64,000 bases of DNA from Spirochaetota bacterium (GTDB lineage Bacteria; Spirochaetota; Spirochaetia; Treponematales; Treponemataceae). The position numbers and the translations under genes are program-made. Shown here piece by piece: positions 41,281 through 49,328 of this stretch (positions are counted from its first letter, which is position 1; the number at the start of each line of letters is the position of its first letter). The DNA is taken from contig JAEWMY010000056.1 in assembly GCA_023393015.1 (NCBI GenBank), positions 53,693 to 117,692 of the forward strand, given 5' to 3'. The notes beneath the pieces were generated by a model. It was not told the DNA's origin. It made no database searches and saw only the letters and a program-made list of their open reading frames with translations.

Positions 41281-42663
41281 TTACTCCTCGATCTTCGCCA
41301 CGAGCATGGTCACGTCGTCGCGAAGTTTCTTGTCGCCGTTATACTCAAGGACCAGGTCCGCTATATCGCCGATAAAGTGCTTGGCGCTCTTGTGGGCGCT
41401 GTTCTTGACCGTGTTCATGTAGAGTTCGGTATCCCCGAGCTCGACGCCGGTATCGTCCATGACCTCGGATACGCCGTCGGAGGCCATGAGCACCACGTCG
41501 CCCCGGTACAGGGGAGCCTCGTCCTGCGTGATGTCGTCGAGGTCGATGATCCCGACGAGACTGCAGTTCGACTGAAGCGGCTTGACCTTGTAACCGCCGG
41601 GAGCGCGGGTAATGATGATCGGGTCGGCCATCGAGGCGTTCACGTAGCGGATCCGCATGACCTTCGTGTCGATGATGCCTATGAAAAGAACGGCGTATTT
41701 GTCCTGAAGCCGCATCGACTTGATGGCGGTGTCGATTGCCCGCACCACGCCGGGGAGGTCTTCCTTGTTCTCGATGATCTTTACCGTGTTCATGATGACG
41801 CCCATGATGAGCGCGGAGGCGAGCCCCTTTCCGGAAACGTCGCCGAGCAGGAAGAACGTTCGATGCTCGTCGAGCGGGATCACGTCGTAAAAGTCGCCCG
41901 AAACGTTGACGAGCGGCCTGAAATACGCGGCGCAGTCGAGTTTCGGGATGTCGGGCATCTTCCGGGGCAGGAACGACACCTGCGTTTCCGCGACCATGTC
42001 CCATTCCTTCGAAAGTTCCGAGATGGCGGTCAGCTGGGTTATCGTCTTGGTTCGTTTCTGGAAATTGCCGAATTCGTACAGCATCGTCGAGAACACGCTT
42101 TTCTCGAAGACCTTCATGTAGCGGCACAGCACGTAGAAATGCAGTTTCTCGTACACGAGAAAGAAACCGCGCGCGCGCGAAAAGTCGGACACGAGCCCGA
42201 GATCCTCGTCTATCAGATAAAAGCCCTCGGGCCAGGTAACCGGAAAGTTCCGGGAAAGGACCTCGAGCGTCGCGGGATCGGTGGCGACGCGGGTAGGACT
42301 GTTGTACACGACATAGGAATTCTCGGCGTTCACGTACAGGACCGAGCTGTCGGCCGCGTGCTCGAGCACGGTTTGGACCGCGTCGATCAAATCTTCCACG
42401 GTGTACGAAAACCTCAGCCGGTCGATGAAATTGACCATGAGCCGGCTGTCGCGGACCTTGAAGGCTCGATACTCGAGACGGCCCCACACCTCGCGCGTGA
42501 CCAGCGACGACGAGGTGGCCGCGACGAGAAACATGATGGAGGCCGTTATCATCCGCCCGCCGAAGGCGAATTGCGGGATGATTATGAACATGAAAAAGGA
42601 GAACACGAGCCCGACGCCGGTATCGATAGCCAGTTTCGCGAGTCGCTTTCTGGATTGAATCAT
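41281..42663 (-). CDS. Membrane SpoIIE/PP2C-type phosphatase, short form
   Basis: 460 residues: two membrane helices (about 14-60), a GAF-like region (about 75-200), a helical linker, and a SpoIIE phosphatase domain (about 230-460) with NVSGDFYDVIPL, LLGDVSGKGLASALIM, LMASDGVSEVMDD and LRDDVTMLVAKIEE. This is the first gene of the operon; together with the 711-residue enzyme it provides two separate inputs to one STAS/kinase pair. The leader upstream holds two stable hairpins. Confidence 0.9.
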   Translation of the reverse strand: MIQSRKRLAKLAIDTGVGLVFSFFMFIIIPQFAFGGRMITASIMFLVAATSSSLVTREVWGRLEYRAFKVRDSRLMVNFIDRLRFSYTVEDLIDAVQTVLEHAADSSVLYVNAENSYVVYNSPTRVATDPATLEVLSRNFPVTWPEGFYLIDEDLGLVSDFSRARGFFLVYEKLHFYVLCRYMKVFEKSVFSTMLYEFGNFQKRTKTITQLTAISELSKEWDMVAETQVSFLPRKMPDIPKLDCAAYFRPLVNVSGDFYDVIPLDEHRTFFLLGDVSGKGLASALIMGVIMNTVKIIENKEDLPGVVRAIDTAIKSMRLQDKYAVLFIGIIDTKVMRIRYVNASMADPIIITRAPGGYKVKPLQSNCSLVGIIDLDDITQDEAPLYRGDVVLMASDGVSEVMDDTGVELGDTELYMNTVKNSAHKSAKHFIGDIADLVLEYNGDKKLRDDVTMLVAKIEE

Positions 42664-42702
42664 CCTGCCGCACCTCTTCGGAGAATCATAGAATTGACAA
42701 CT

Positions 42703-42747
42703 CGGGACAAACCCGCCGGGTCGTCCCGATCCGCGCCCGAAGGCGCG
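42703..42747 (-). terminator. Paired hairpins between dnaJ and the phosphatase operon
   Basis: On the minus strand CGCGCC-TTCG-GGCGCG (42732-42747) is a C(UUCG)G tetraloop hairpin. It is followed by CGGGAC...GTCCCG (42703-42728) with an inner ACCCG/CGGGT stem. They lie after the dnaJ stop and before the first phosphatase gene, downstream of a TACAAT box (about 42770), so they may end dnaJ or structure the next leader. Confidence 0.55.
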
Positions 42748-42804
42748 CGACCAGCACCAAATTGTAACACATTTGGAGGGATTTGGGGCAAGAAAACGAG
42801 GTGA

Positions 42805-43941
42805 CTACCCCTGCAGATCCGCCAGCGGCACCGGATTCGGCGCGGAATTCTCGCCCTCGAGGCGGGAAACCTCCTCGAGCAGACTCTTTGCCTTCGCGGA
42901 AAGTTTGGTAGGCACCTGAACGAGCAATTTTATGTAGAGATCGCCCTTTTTCCCGCCAGCGAGCGGAACGCCCTCGTCGCGAATGCGCAAAAGCTTGCCG
43001 CTTTGCGCTCCCGGGGGAATCTTGATCTTGAGCTGTTTCTCGTCGAGGGACGTCACCGTAATCTCCGCGCCGAGCGCCGCCTGAGTGATGGATACGGGAA
43101 TGGCGCAGTACAGGTCGGCCCCCGAGCGTTCGAACCAGGGATGTCCCTTGACGCGCAGGAACACGACGAGGTCCCCGTACGCGCCTCCGTTGGGGCCCGC
43201 GTCGCCCTGCCTCGGGATGGTTATGCGCTTGCCGTCCTCGACGCCAGCGGGAATCGTGACGAGTATCTTCTGGCGTTTTTTCTGCACGCCGGATCCGCCG
43301 CATTCCCGGCAGGGATTTTCGATAATCGTTCCCTCTCCGTGACAGGAGGGACACGGGGACGCGATGGAAAAGAAACCGGAGCTGTGCCGTACCTGGCCCG
43401 CGCCCTGGCACGTCGGGCACATCTTCCGTCCCGAACCGCCCGAGGCGCCGGTTCCCTTGCACGCGGAGCAGGATTCGTTCCTCGAATACTGAACCTCGGC
43501 CTTCGAGCCGTAGACCGCGTCCTTGAAATTTATCTGAAGGTCGTACCTGAGGCTCGCTCCCTGAGCGGGGCCGCCGCGGCCTCCGGACCTGCGCCGAGAG
43601 CCGCCGCCGCCGAAAAGGTTCTCGAAAATCCCGGAGAAGTCCCCGAAGATGTCCTCGAACCCCTGGAAGGCGCTCGGGTCGAAGCCGCCGGGACCTCCGG
43701 GACCGCCCATCCCCTCGAGACCGGCATGGCCGTATTGATCGTATATCTGGCGTTTTTGGTCGTCGGAGAGGACTTCGTACGCCTCGGTCGCTTCCTTGAA
43801 TTTCTCCTCGGCCGCGTGATCGCCGGGGTTCTTGTCCGGATGGTATTGTATCGCGAGTTTCCGGTAGCCCTTTTTGATGTCGTCCTTGGACGCGTTTTTT
43901 TGAACTCCGAGAACCTCGTAATAATCTCTTTTCGCTGCCAC
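42805..43941 (-). CDS. dnaJ: Chaperone DnaJ
   Basis: 378 residues: J domain (1-70, HPD in YHPDKNPGD), Gly/Phe-rich linker (about 75-125), four CxxCxGxG zinc motifs (CSACKGTG, CPTCQGAG, CPSCHGEG, CRECGGSG), and the C-terminal substrate domains. The type I architecture is complete. It stimulates DnaK ATPase and delivers substrates. It lies 128 bp downstream of dnaK with a terminator-like structure and a TATAGT box in the gap, so it may be transcribed partly on its own. Confidence 0.97.
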   Translation of the reverse strand: MAAKRDYYEVLGVQKNASKDDIKKGYRKLAIQYHPDKNPGDHAAEEKFKEATEAYEVLSDDQKRQIYDQYGHAGLEGMGGPGGPGGFDPSAFQGFEDIFGDFSGIFENLFGGGGSRRRSGGRGGPAQGASLRYDLQINFKDAVYGSKAEVQYSRNESCSACKGTGASGGSGRKMCPTCQGAGQVRHSSGFFSIASPCPSCHGEGTIIENPCRECGGSGVQKKRQKILVTIPAGVEDGKRITIPRQGDAGPNGGAYGDLVVFLRVKGHPWFERSGADLYCAIPVSITQAALGAEITVTSLDEKQLKIKIPPGAQSGKLLRIRDEGVPLAGGKKGDLYIKLLVQVPTKLSAKAKSLLEEVSRLEGENSAPNPVPLADLQG

Positions 43942-43981
43942 GGGAAACTCCAGACGCTAGGGATACTCCGCACTATACGCC

Positions 43982-44050
43982 AAAAAATCCGGAACGTCGA
44001 GAACGCGCGGGGACTTCGTCTCCCCGATCGCGCGCTCCCCGCCCCGGATT
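43982..44050 (-). terminator. Terminator-like structure after dnaK
   Basis: On the minus strand AATCCGG (44044-44050) pairs with CCGGATT followed by a T run (43982-43992). The long loop contains a further GC-rich hairpin (GGGGA...TCCCC). This would reduce read-through from dnaK into dnaJ. Confidence 0.6.
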
Positions 44051-44069
44051 CATCCGTCAGTACGGCTGA

Positions 44070-46031
44070 TTACTTCTTGTCGTCGTCGTTCACGACCTCG
44101 TAGTCGACGTCGTCCGCCGAACCCTTGTTCGGGCCGCTCGCGCCGGCTCCGGCGAATCCGCCCGAGGAGGAGGCGTCGGGACCGGCTCCGTCGGGACCGG
44201 CTCCCGCCGCCCCGCCCTGGCCGCTCGCCGCCTGCTGCTTGTACATCTCCTCGGCTATCTTGTAGGACGCCTGCTTGAGCTCCTCGGTCTTCGCCTTGAT
44301 CGCCGCGACGTCGCCGGACTCGAGTTCCTTCTTCAGGGCCGCGACGGCCGCCTCGATATTCTGCTTGTCTGACTCGCCCACCTTGTCGCCCATGTCCTTG
44401 AGCGCCTTTTCGGTCGAGTAGATCATGGAGTCGGCCTCGTTCCGCGCTTCCACCTTCTCACGCTCCGCCTTGTCGGCGGCGGCGTTCGCCTCGGCTTCCT
44501 TGACCATGCGGTCGATCTCGCTTTCGGAGAGTCCCGAGGAACTCTCGATGCGGATCTTCTGCTCCTTGCCGGTGCCGAGGTCCTTGGCGGCGACGTGCAC
44601 GATACCGTTCGCGTCGATGTCGAAGGTTACCTCGATCTGGGGCACGCCGCGGGGAGCCGGGGGAATGCCGACGAGGTCGAACTTTCCGAGCGTCCGGTTC
44701 TGGCCCGCCATCTCGCGCTCGCCCTGGAGGACGTGGATCGATACGGCGGTCTGCCCGTCGGCGGCCGTGGAGAACACCTGGCTCTTGCGGGTCGGGATGG
44801 TCGTATTGCGGTTGATGAGGCGCGTAAAGACGCCGCCCATCGTCTCGATGCCGAGCGAAAGCGGGGTAACGTCGAGAAGGAGCACGTCCTTGACGTCGCC
44901 GCCGAGGATACCGCCCTGGATGGCCGCGCCCACGGCTACCGCCTCGTCGGGATTGACGCCCTTCGAGCCTTCCTTGCCGAAGAGCGCCTTGACGATCTCG
45001 AGGACCTTGGGCATGCGGGTCGAGCCGCCGACGAGGAGAACCTCGTCGATCTGGTCGACGGTGATGCCGGCGTCCTTGATGGCCTTGCGGCACGGTTCCT
45101 TGGTGCGCTCGAAGAGGTCGTCGGTCATCTGCTCGAACTTGGCGCGCGAAAGGCTCTTCTGGAGGTGCTTGGGACCGGACGCGTCGGCGGTGATGAACGG
45201 GAGGTTGATCTCGGCGTTCGCCACGGCGGAAAGCTCGATCTTCGCCTTCTCGGCGGCCTCGCGGAGGCGCTGGAGGGCCATGCGATCCTGGGAGAGGTCG
45301 ATGCCGGTGTCGCCCTTGAACTCGTCGACGAGCCAGTTCATGATTCGCCTGTCCCAGTCGTCGCCGCCGAGGTGCGTGTCGCCGTTCGTGGACTTGACCT
45401 CGAAGACGCCGTCTCCGAGCTCGAGGATCGAGATATCGAAGGTACCGCCGCCGAGGTCGTATACGGCGATGGTCTTTTCCTTCTTGGAGTCCTTGTTGAA
45501 ACCGAAGGCGAGCGAGGCCGCGGTCGGCTCGTTGATGATGCGCTTTACTTCGAGACCGGCGATCTTACCGGCGTCCTTGGTGGCCTGCCGCTGCGCGTCG
45601 TTGAAGTACGCGGGCACGGTGATGACGGCCTCGGTCACTTCCTCGCCGAGGTAATCCTCCGCGGTCTTCTTCATCTTCTGGAGGATGAAGGCGCTGATTT
45701 CCTGCGCGGAGTAGAGCTTGCCGTCGATGTCGACGCGGACGTCGTCTCCCTGCGGGACGACTTTATACGGAACGTGCTTCGCCTCTCCGGTGAGTTCGCC
45801 GTAGCGGTGACCGATAAAACGCTTGATCGAGTAGACGGTCTTGTCGGGATTGGTGATCATCTGGTTCTTGGCGGGCTGTCCTACGACGCGCTCGCCCTTG
45901 GCGGTGAATCCGACGATGGACGGGGTCGTCCGTCCTCCTTCCGCGTTCTGGATTACGACGGGTTCCCCGCCTTCCATGACGGCTACGCACGAGTTGGTCG
46001 TTCCGAGGTCAATTCCGATTATTTTTCCCAT
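44070..46031 (-). CDS. dnaK: Chaperone DnaK (Hsp70)
   Basis: 653 residues, full length. The ATPase domain opens GKIIGIDLGTTNSCVAVMEGG, with VPAYFNDAQRQATKDAG and YDLGGGTFDISIL, and the substrate domain follows (LLDVTPLSLGIETMGG). The C-terminal lid ends in a Gly/Ala/Ser-rich tail and the acidic DDVDYEVVNDDDKK. It is the second gene of grpE-dnaK. No CIRCE element was seen upstream of grpE, and hrcA is not adjacent. Confidence 0.98.
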   Translation of the reverse strand: MGKIIGIDLGTTNSCVAVMEGGEPVVIQNAEGGRTTPSIVGFTAKGERVVGQPAKNQMITNPDKTVYSIKRFIGHRYGELTGEAKHVPYKVVPQGDDVRVDIDGKLYSAQEISAFILQKMKKTAEDYLGEEVTEAVITVPAYFNDAQRQATKDAGKIAGLEVKRIINEPTAASLAFGFNKDSKKEKTIAVYDLGGGTFDISILELGDGVFEVKSTNGDTHLGGDDWDRRIMNWLVDEFKGDTGIDLSQDRMALQRLREAAEKAKIELSAVANAEINLPFITADASGPKHLQKSLSRAKFEQMTDDLFERTKEPCRKAIKDAGITVDQIDEVLLVGGSTRMPKVLEIVKALFGKEGSKGVNPDEAVAVGAAIQGGILGGDVKDVLLLDVTPLSLGIETMGGVFTRLINRNTTIPTRKSQVFSTAADGQTAVSIHVLQGEREMAGQNRTLGKFDLVGIPPAPRGVPQIEVTFDIDANGIVHVAAKDLGTGKEQKIRIESSSGLSESEIDRMVKEAEANAAADKAEREKVEARNEADSMIYSTEKALKDMGDKVGESDKQNIEAAVAALKKELESGDVAAIKAKTEELKQASYKIAEEMYKQQAASGQGGAAGAGPDGAGPDASSSGGFAGAGASGPNKGSADDVDYEVVNDDDKK

Positions 46032-46056
46032 AATTGCAAGTCTCCTTTATCGTCTG

Positions 46057-46764
46057 TCACTGCCCGTTCGCGGCAGGGGTATGCACCATGACCTTCGAGT
46101 GCCGGAGTATCCGGTCCCGTAGTTTGTAACCCTTCACGTACTCCTCGGCGACGGTCGCCTCGGTCACGTCCGGCGATGGAGCGGTCGCGATCGCCTCGTG
46201 CAGGTTCGGATCGAAAGACGCGCCCTTGGCCGGATAGTACGAAAGCGCGTACTTGCTCTCGAGCATGCCAGCCAACTGGCCCCGTATCATGCTCACGCCG
46301 TTTGCGAAGGCGGCCGCGGGAGAACCCTCCTCGTGGACGCCGCCCGCCTCTATTGCCCGGTCGAAATCGTCCAAAACCTGAACGAGATCGGTCAGGAGGG
46401 ACGCGTTCGCGTAATCGATGGCGTCCTGTTTTTCGCGGATCATCCGCTTGCGATAGTTGTCGAAATCCGCCGCTTTGCGGAGATACTGGTCCTGAAGGTC
46501 CGCGTTCAGCTTTTCGAGCTCGGCGATTCGGGCGGTAAGGCCGCCCGCGTCTCCGGCTGCCGAAGGAGCTTTCGCCGATTCTTCCGCGGCACTCCCCTTC
46601 TCGGCGTCGCCAGGCTCGGCCTCCGCGCCGGTAATCGTCGTTTCGGCCCCGTTGGCCGCGTCTCCCGCCGCATCCCGTGCGGGTTTCTTCCCGGAATCCG
46701 ATCCCGAAGTAGTCGAAACCGTTGCATCCGCGCGCTGTTCTTCCTGTTCGGCGTGCTTTTTCAT
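46057..46764 (-). CDS. grpE: Nucleotide exchange factor GrpE
   Basis: 235 residues. The first about 75 residues are a low-complexity acidic and alanine-rich tail; then a coiled coil (LTARIAELEKLNADLQDQYL) and the GrpE core with RKAADFDNYRKRM, LDDFDRAIEA and the C-terminal beta domain VAEEYVKGYKLRDRILRHSKVMV. It releases ADP from DnaK. It leads the grpE-dnaK operon; dnaK starts 25 bp on. Confidence 0.96.
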   Translation of the reverse strand: MKKHAEQEEQRADATVSTTSGSDSGKKPARDAAGDAANGAETTITGAEAEPGDAEKGSAAEESAKAPSAAGDAGGLTARIAELEKLNADLQDQYLRKAADFDNYRKRMIREKQDAIDYANASLLTDLVQVLDDFDRAIEAGGVHEEGSPAAAFANGVSMIRGQLAGMLESKYALSYYPAKGASFDPNLHEAIATAPSPDVTEATVAEEYVKGYKLRDRILRHSKVMVHTPAANGQ

Positions 46765-46781
46765 CGTTTATCCTCAAAAAA

Positions 46782-46811
46782 AAGATACTGATTTGGCCTA
46801 CCGGCGGTCAA
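46782..46811 (-). promoter_or_regulatory. grpE-dnaK promoter
   Basis: On the minus strand TTGACC (46806-46811) is followed after 17-18 bp by GTATCTT, then an AT-rich leader with GAGGAT before the ATG. It is a plain sigma-70 type promoter without a CIRCE inverted repeat. Confidence 0.6.
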
Positions 46812-46829
46812 CTGAAAAACCGATTCGAG

Positions 46830-47654
46830 TCACTCCGCGTTCCGGGAGCCGAAAATCAGGTTCCATGCGACCGTTCCCGGCCGGGGAATGTTCGGCAGCC
46901 CGTCCCGGGAGAACCAGCGGGCCTCCAGGATCTCCGACGGGTCCACCAGGATATCGCCGGATACCCAATCGGCCCGAAAGGCGCACATGAGCTGGTCCGG
47001 ATACGGCCAACCCTGGCTTCCCGCATACCGGATATTCCCCACGCGAAGCGATGTTTCTTCATATACTTCGCGCGCGACGCATTCTTCGAGGGTTTCCCCG
47101 TGCTCTACGTAGCCCGCGATACACGAAAACACGTCCTGGTTCCGGTCGGTATGACGCGCGAGCAGGATTTCCTCGCCTTTCGACACGAGGACGATGACGC
47201 ACGGCGAAATGCGGGGATACACGATGTTGCCGCACGAACCGCAGGATCTGGCGCATTCGGTCGCGTGGTCTGCGAGGGCACCGCCGCACCGGCCGCAAAA
47301 CCGCGTCGCCGAATGCCAATTGATGAGCCCGAGCGCCCGGGTCGCGGGAGCCGCCAGGCGTCGAAGGGCCGGTTCTTCCGACGCGAGGATCTCGCGGAGA
47401 CGCATCCAGATGCCCCGATCGGGACCGTCCGCGTACCGAGGCCCGTCGCCGCTCACCGACGCCGAGACGACCGATGAGGCCGGAACGAGTCCTTCAAGCA
47501 GGATGACCCGGGCGGCGCGGCCCGCGAGGGAGACGTCGAGGGTATCGATGACGACAGCCCCCGGAAGGTCGGGAAATCGTCGGGACAACGTGGTATTATC
47601 GAGGAGAAAGAGCTCTCCCGACCTGAAAATGTAATATTCTTCCGGGGTGTCCAT
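46830..47654 (-). CDS. nudC: NADH pyrophosphatase, NudC type
   Basis: 274 residues: an N-terminal domain, a zinc ribbon (RFCGRCGGAL ... CARSCGSC), and a Nudix domain with the box GYVEHGETLEECVAREVYEET followed by SQGWPYPDQLM, which varies the NudC signature SQPWPFPxS. NudC hydrolyses NADH and removes NAD caps from RNA. The Pro to Gly change in that signature is worth noting. It lies upstream of grpE on the same strand with its own transcription start region; no Shine-Dalgarno is clear. Confidence 0.92.
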   Translation of the reverse strand: MDTPEEYYIFRSGELFLLDNTTLSRRFPDLPGAVVIDTLDVSLAGRAARVILLEGLVPASSVVSASVSGDGPRYADGPDRGIWMRLREILASEEPALRRLAAPATRALGLINWHSATRFCGRCGGALADHATECARSCGSCGNIVYPRISPCVIVLVSKGEEILLARHTDRNQDVFSCIAGYVEHGETLEECVAREVYEETSLRVGNIRYAGSQGWPYPDQLMCAFRADWVSGDILVDPSEILEARWFSRDGLPNIPRPGTVAWNLIFGSRNAE

Positions 47655-47731
47655 GGCGGTATCGCTACACTATATTGAATTCGCCGGGAGGATACAACGG
47701 GTCGGGAACGCTACGGGTAAAAGGAGCACGT

Positions 47732-48244
47732 ATGAGAAAAACGATCGCGGTACTGATGATGGCGGCGCTTTGCGCCATGGCCTTCGCGGCGGAAGACCCC
47801 GCCCTCGGTTTATGGAAGAGCATCGACGAGAAAACGGGGAAAACGACGGCGTATTGGCGCGTGTACGAAACCGACGGGGTCCTGTTCGGGGAGATTATCA
47901 CCGTGCCGACGCAAACGGACGACACGATAGCGAAGGACTGCAAACCTTCCTACAAGGATTTCCCGCTTCCGGGAGAGGTCAACAAGATGACCGTCGTCAA
48001 CACGCCCTTTATCTTCGGTCTCAGGAAAAAGGCGACGGGACAGTGGGCGAGCGGATCGATCATCGACCCGAAGGACGGAAAGGTATACAAGTGCAAGATC
48101 ACCTTTCACGCGGCCGACGGGAAGGATTACGCGGACGACACCCTCGAGATGCGCGGGGAGATCGGCCTCGGTATAGGGCGCAGCCAGTACTGGAAGCGAA
48201 CGACCGACGAGGAAATCGAGCAAAACCGGTTTACCGGCGCCTGA
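47732..48244 (+). CDS. DUF2147 family exported protein
   Basis: 170 residues: a signal peptide (1-19, ending AFA) followed by the DUF2147 beta-rich domain (ALGLWKSIDEKTGKTTAYWRVYETDGVLFGEI, with YKCKITFHAADGKD further on). Family members are periplasmic proteins of unknown function. AAGGAG precedes the ATG. Its stop codon TGA is part of the first unit of the 19-bp tandem array that follows, so a change in register of the array would alter the C terminus. Confidence 0.88.
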   Translation: MRKTIAVLMMAALCAMAFAAEDPALGLWKSIDEKTGKTTAYWRVYETDGVLFGEIITVPTQTDDTIAKDCKPSYKDFPLPGEVNKMTVVNTPFIFGLRKKATGQWASGSIIDPKDGKVYKCKITFHAADGKDYADDTLEMRGEIGLGIGRSQYWKRTTDEEIEQNRFTGA

Positions 48245-48392
48245 CGGCAAGCAGGCCGCCTGACGGCAAGCAGGCCGCCTGACGGCAAGCAGGCCGCCTG
48301 ACGGCAAGCAGGCCGCCTGACGGCAAACAGGCCGCCTGACGGCAAACAGGCCGCCTGACGGCAAACAGGCCGCCTGACGGCAAGCAGGCCGC
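48241..48392. repeat. Eight-unit 19-bp tandem array
   Basis: The unit CTGACGGCAAGCAGGCCGC repeats eight times without gaps. Units 5-7 carry one G to A change (CAAACAGG), which suggests expansion by unit duplication. Each unit can fold GCCTG/CAGGC, and the last unit pairs with the following CCTGCTTG and GCCGTC to form a longer hairpin ending near 48409, which could terminate both convergent genes. Confidence 0.95.
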
Positions 48393-48416
48393 CTGCTTGT
48401 TCGCCGTCGCGCGATC

Positions 48417-49259
48417 TCACTCCTTTAAGGCTCCCATCGTCAATCCCGAGATAATGAACCTCGACGTAAAGGCGTATACGAATACGGCGGGAATGAACGA
48501 AACGGCGATCCCGAGATAGATACCGCCGAAATCAACGTTATGGATGTCGGTTTGCAGGAGCGCGACTATCATGGGCACGGTAAAGAGCTTCCGGTCATTC
48601 AAGATAATGTAGGGCATCGCGAAATTGTTCCAGGATGCCACAAACGCGAAAAAGAATTGCGTCGTGATCGCGGGTTTCATTACGGGAAGGACGACCGCGT
48701 TGAACGTCCAGAACTCCCCAGCGCCGTCGATCCGCGCGACGTCGGCAAGCTCCCGCACGGGTAGCGACAGCAGGAATTGGCGTAAAAAGAACACGATTAC
48801 CGGGGACGCCATGGCGGGCACGATCAGCGGGATATACGAATCGAGCAGACGCATGAAAAACACCACCCGATAAAAACCGATATAGGCCACCGACGCCGGA
48901 ATCAGCATCATGAACATGATCAGTCCCCATAACGCGTCGCGACAGCGGAATCGGTACATGAACACGCCGTACGCGGCCATGGCGGAAGAGTAGGTCGCGC
49001 AGAGGGCGGTAAGCGAGGCGACGAAAAAGCTGTTGAAAAAACCCCTCGGCAGTGAAAAGCCCGTGGAATTGAGTACGCGCCAGTTATCCGCGAGATGGAC
49101 GGAGGGCAGAAGGGAGAGCCCCGAGTTTATCTCGGCGGTCGACCGCGTGATATTGACCAGGACGAGATAGACCGGAAGGATCGCGATACAGCCCAGAAAG
49201 ACCATCACGGCATGGATGACTATCGTTTTTGCGGATACATGCCTTTTTTTACGCGCCAT
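48417..49259 (-). CDS. Orphan carbohydrate ABC transporter permease (MalG-like)
   Basis: 280 residues with six helices; the ATPase-contact EAA loop is ELADVARIDGAGEFWTFNAVVLPVMKPAI. The length and sequence place it with CUT1 sugar permeases of the MalG/AraQ kind. These normally work with a second permease and a binding protein, but none is adjacent; the neighbours are the repeat array and a divergent AraC regulator. It may therefore be a remnant of a sugar operon or partner a distant system. The mRNA leader is very short (TAGGAT ends 6 nt before the ATG). Confidence 0.9.
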   Translation of the reverse strand: MARKKRHVSAKTIVIHAVMVFLGCIAILPVYLVLVNITRSTAEINSGLSLLPSVHLADNWRVLNSTGFSLPRGFFNSFFVASLTALCATYSSAMAAYGVFMYRFRCRDALWGLIMFMMLIPASVAYIGFYRVVFFMRLLDSYIPLIVPAMASPVIVFFLRQFLLSLPVRELADVARIDGAGEFWTFNAVVLPVMKPAITTQFFFAFVASWNNFAMPYIILNDRKLFTVPMIVALLQTDIHNVDFGGIYLGIAVSFIPAVFVYAFTSRFIISGLTMGALKE

Positions 49260-49316
49260 ACCCGGATCCTATCATCATTTACCGTTACTCACTATGCTAT
49301 ATTCGACTTTTTCCTG

Positions 49317-49322
49317 TACAAT
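49317..49322 (+). promoter_or_regulatory. -10 box of a predicted leaderless araC-type mRNA
   Basis: TACAAT is followed by 6 bases and then the ATG at 49329. No ribosome site is present and the -35 is weak. Confidence 0.5.
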
Positions 49323-49328
49323 ACGTTC

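Noticed and set aside
38645..41422. A 925-codon open frame on the plus strand opposite the phosphatase and STAS genes.
   Set aside because: It is the antisense shadow of well-recognised minus-strand genes in GC-rich DNA; the translation is low-complexity and charged and matches no family.
46765..46830. A CIRCE element expected in front of grpE-dnaK.
   Set aside because: No TTAGCACTC...GAGTGCTAA inverted repeat is present and hrcA is not adjacent.
48241..48392. A CRISPR array at the 19-bp repeats.
   Set aside because: Units are contiguous without spacers and there are no cas genes in the window.
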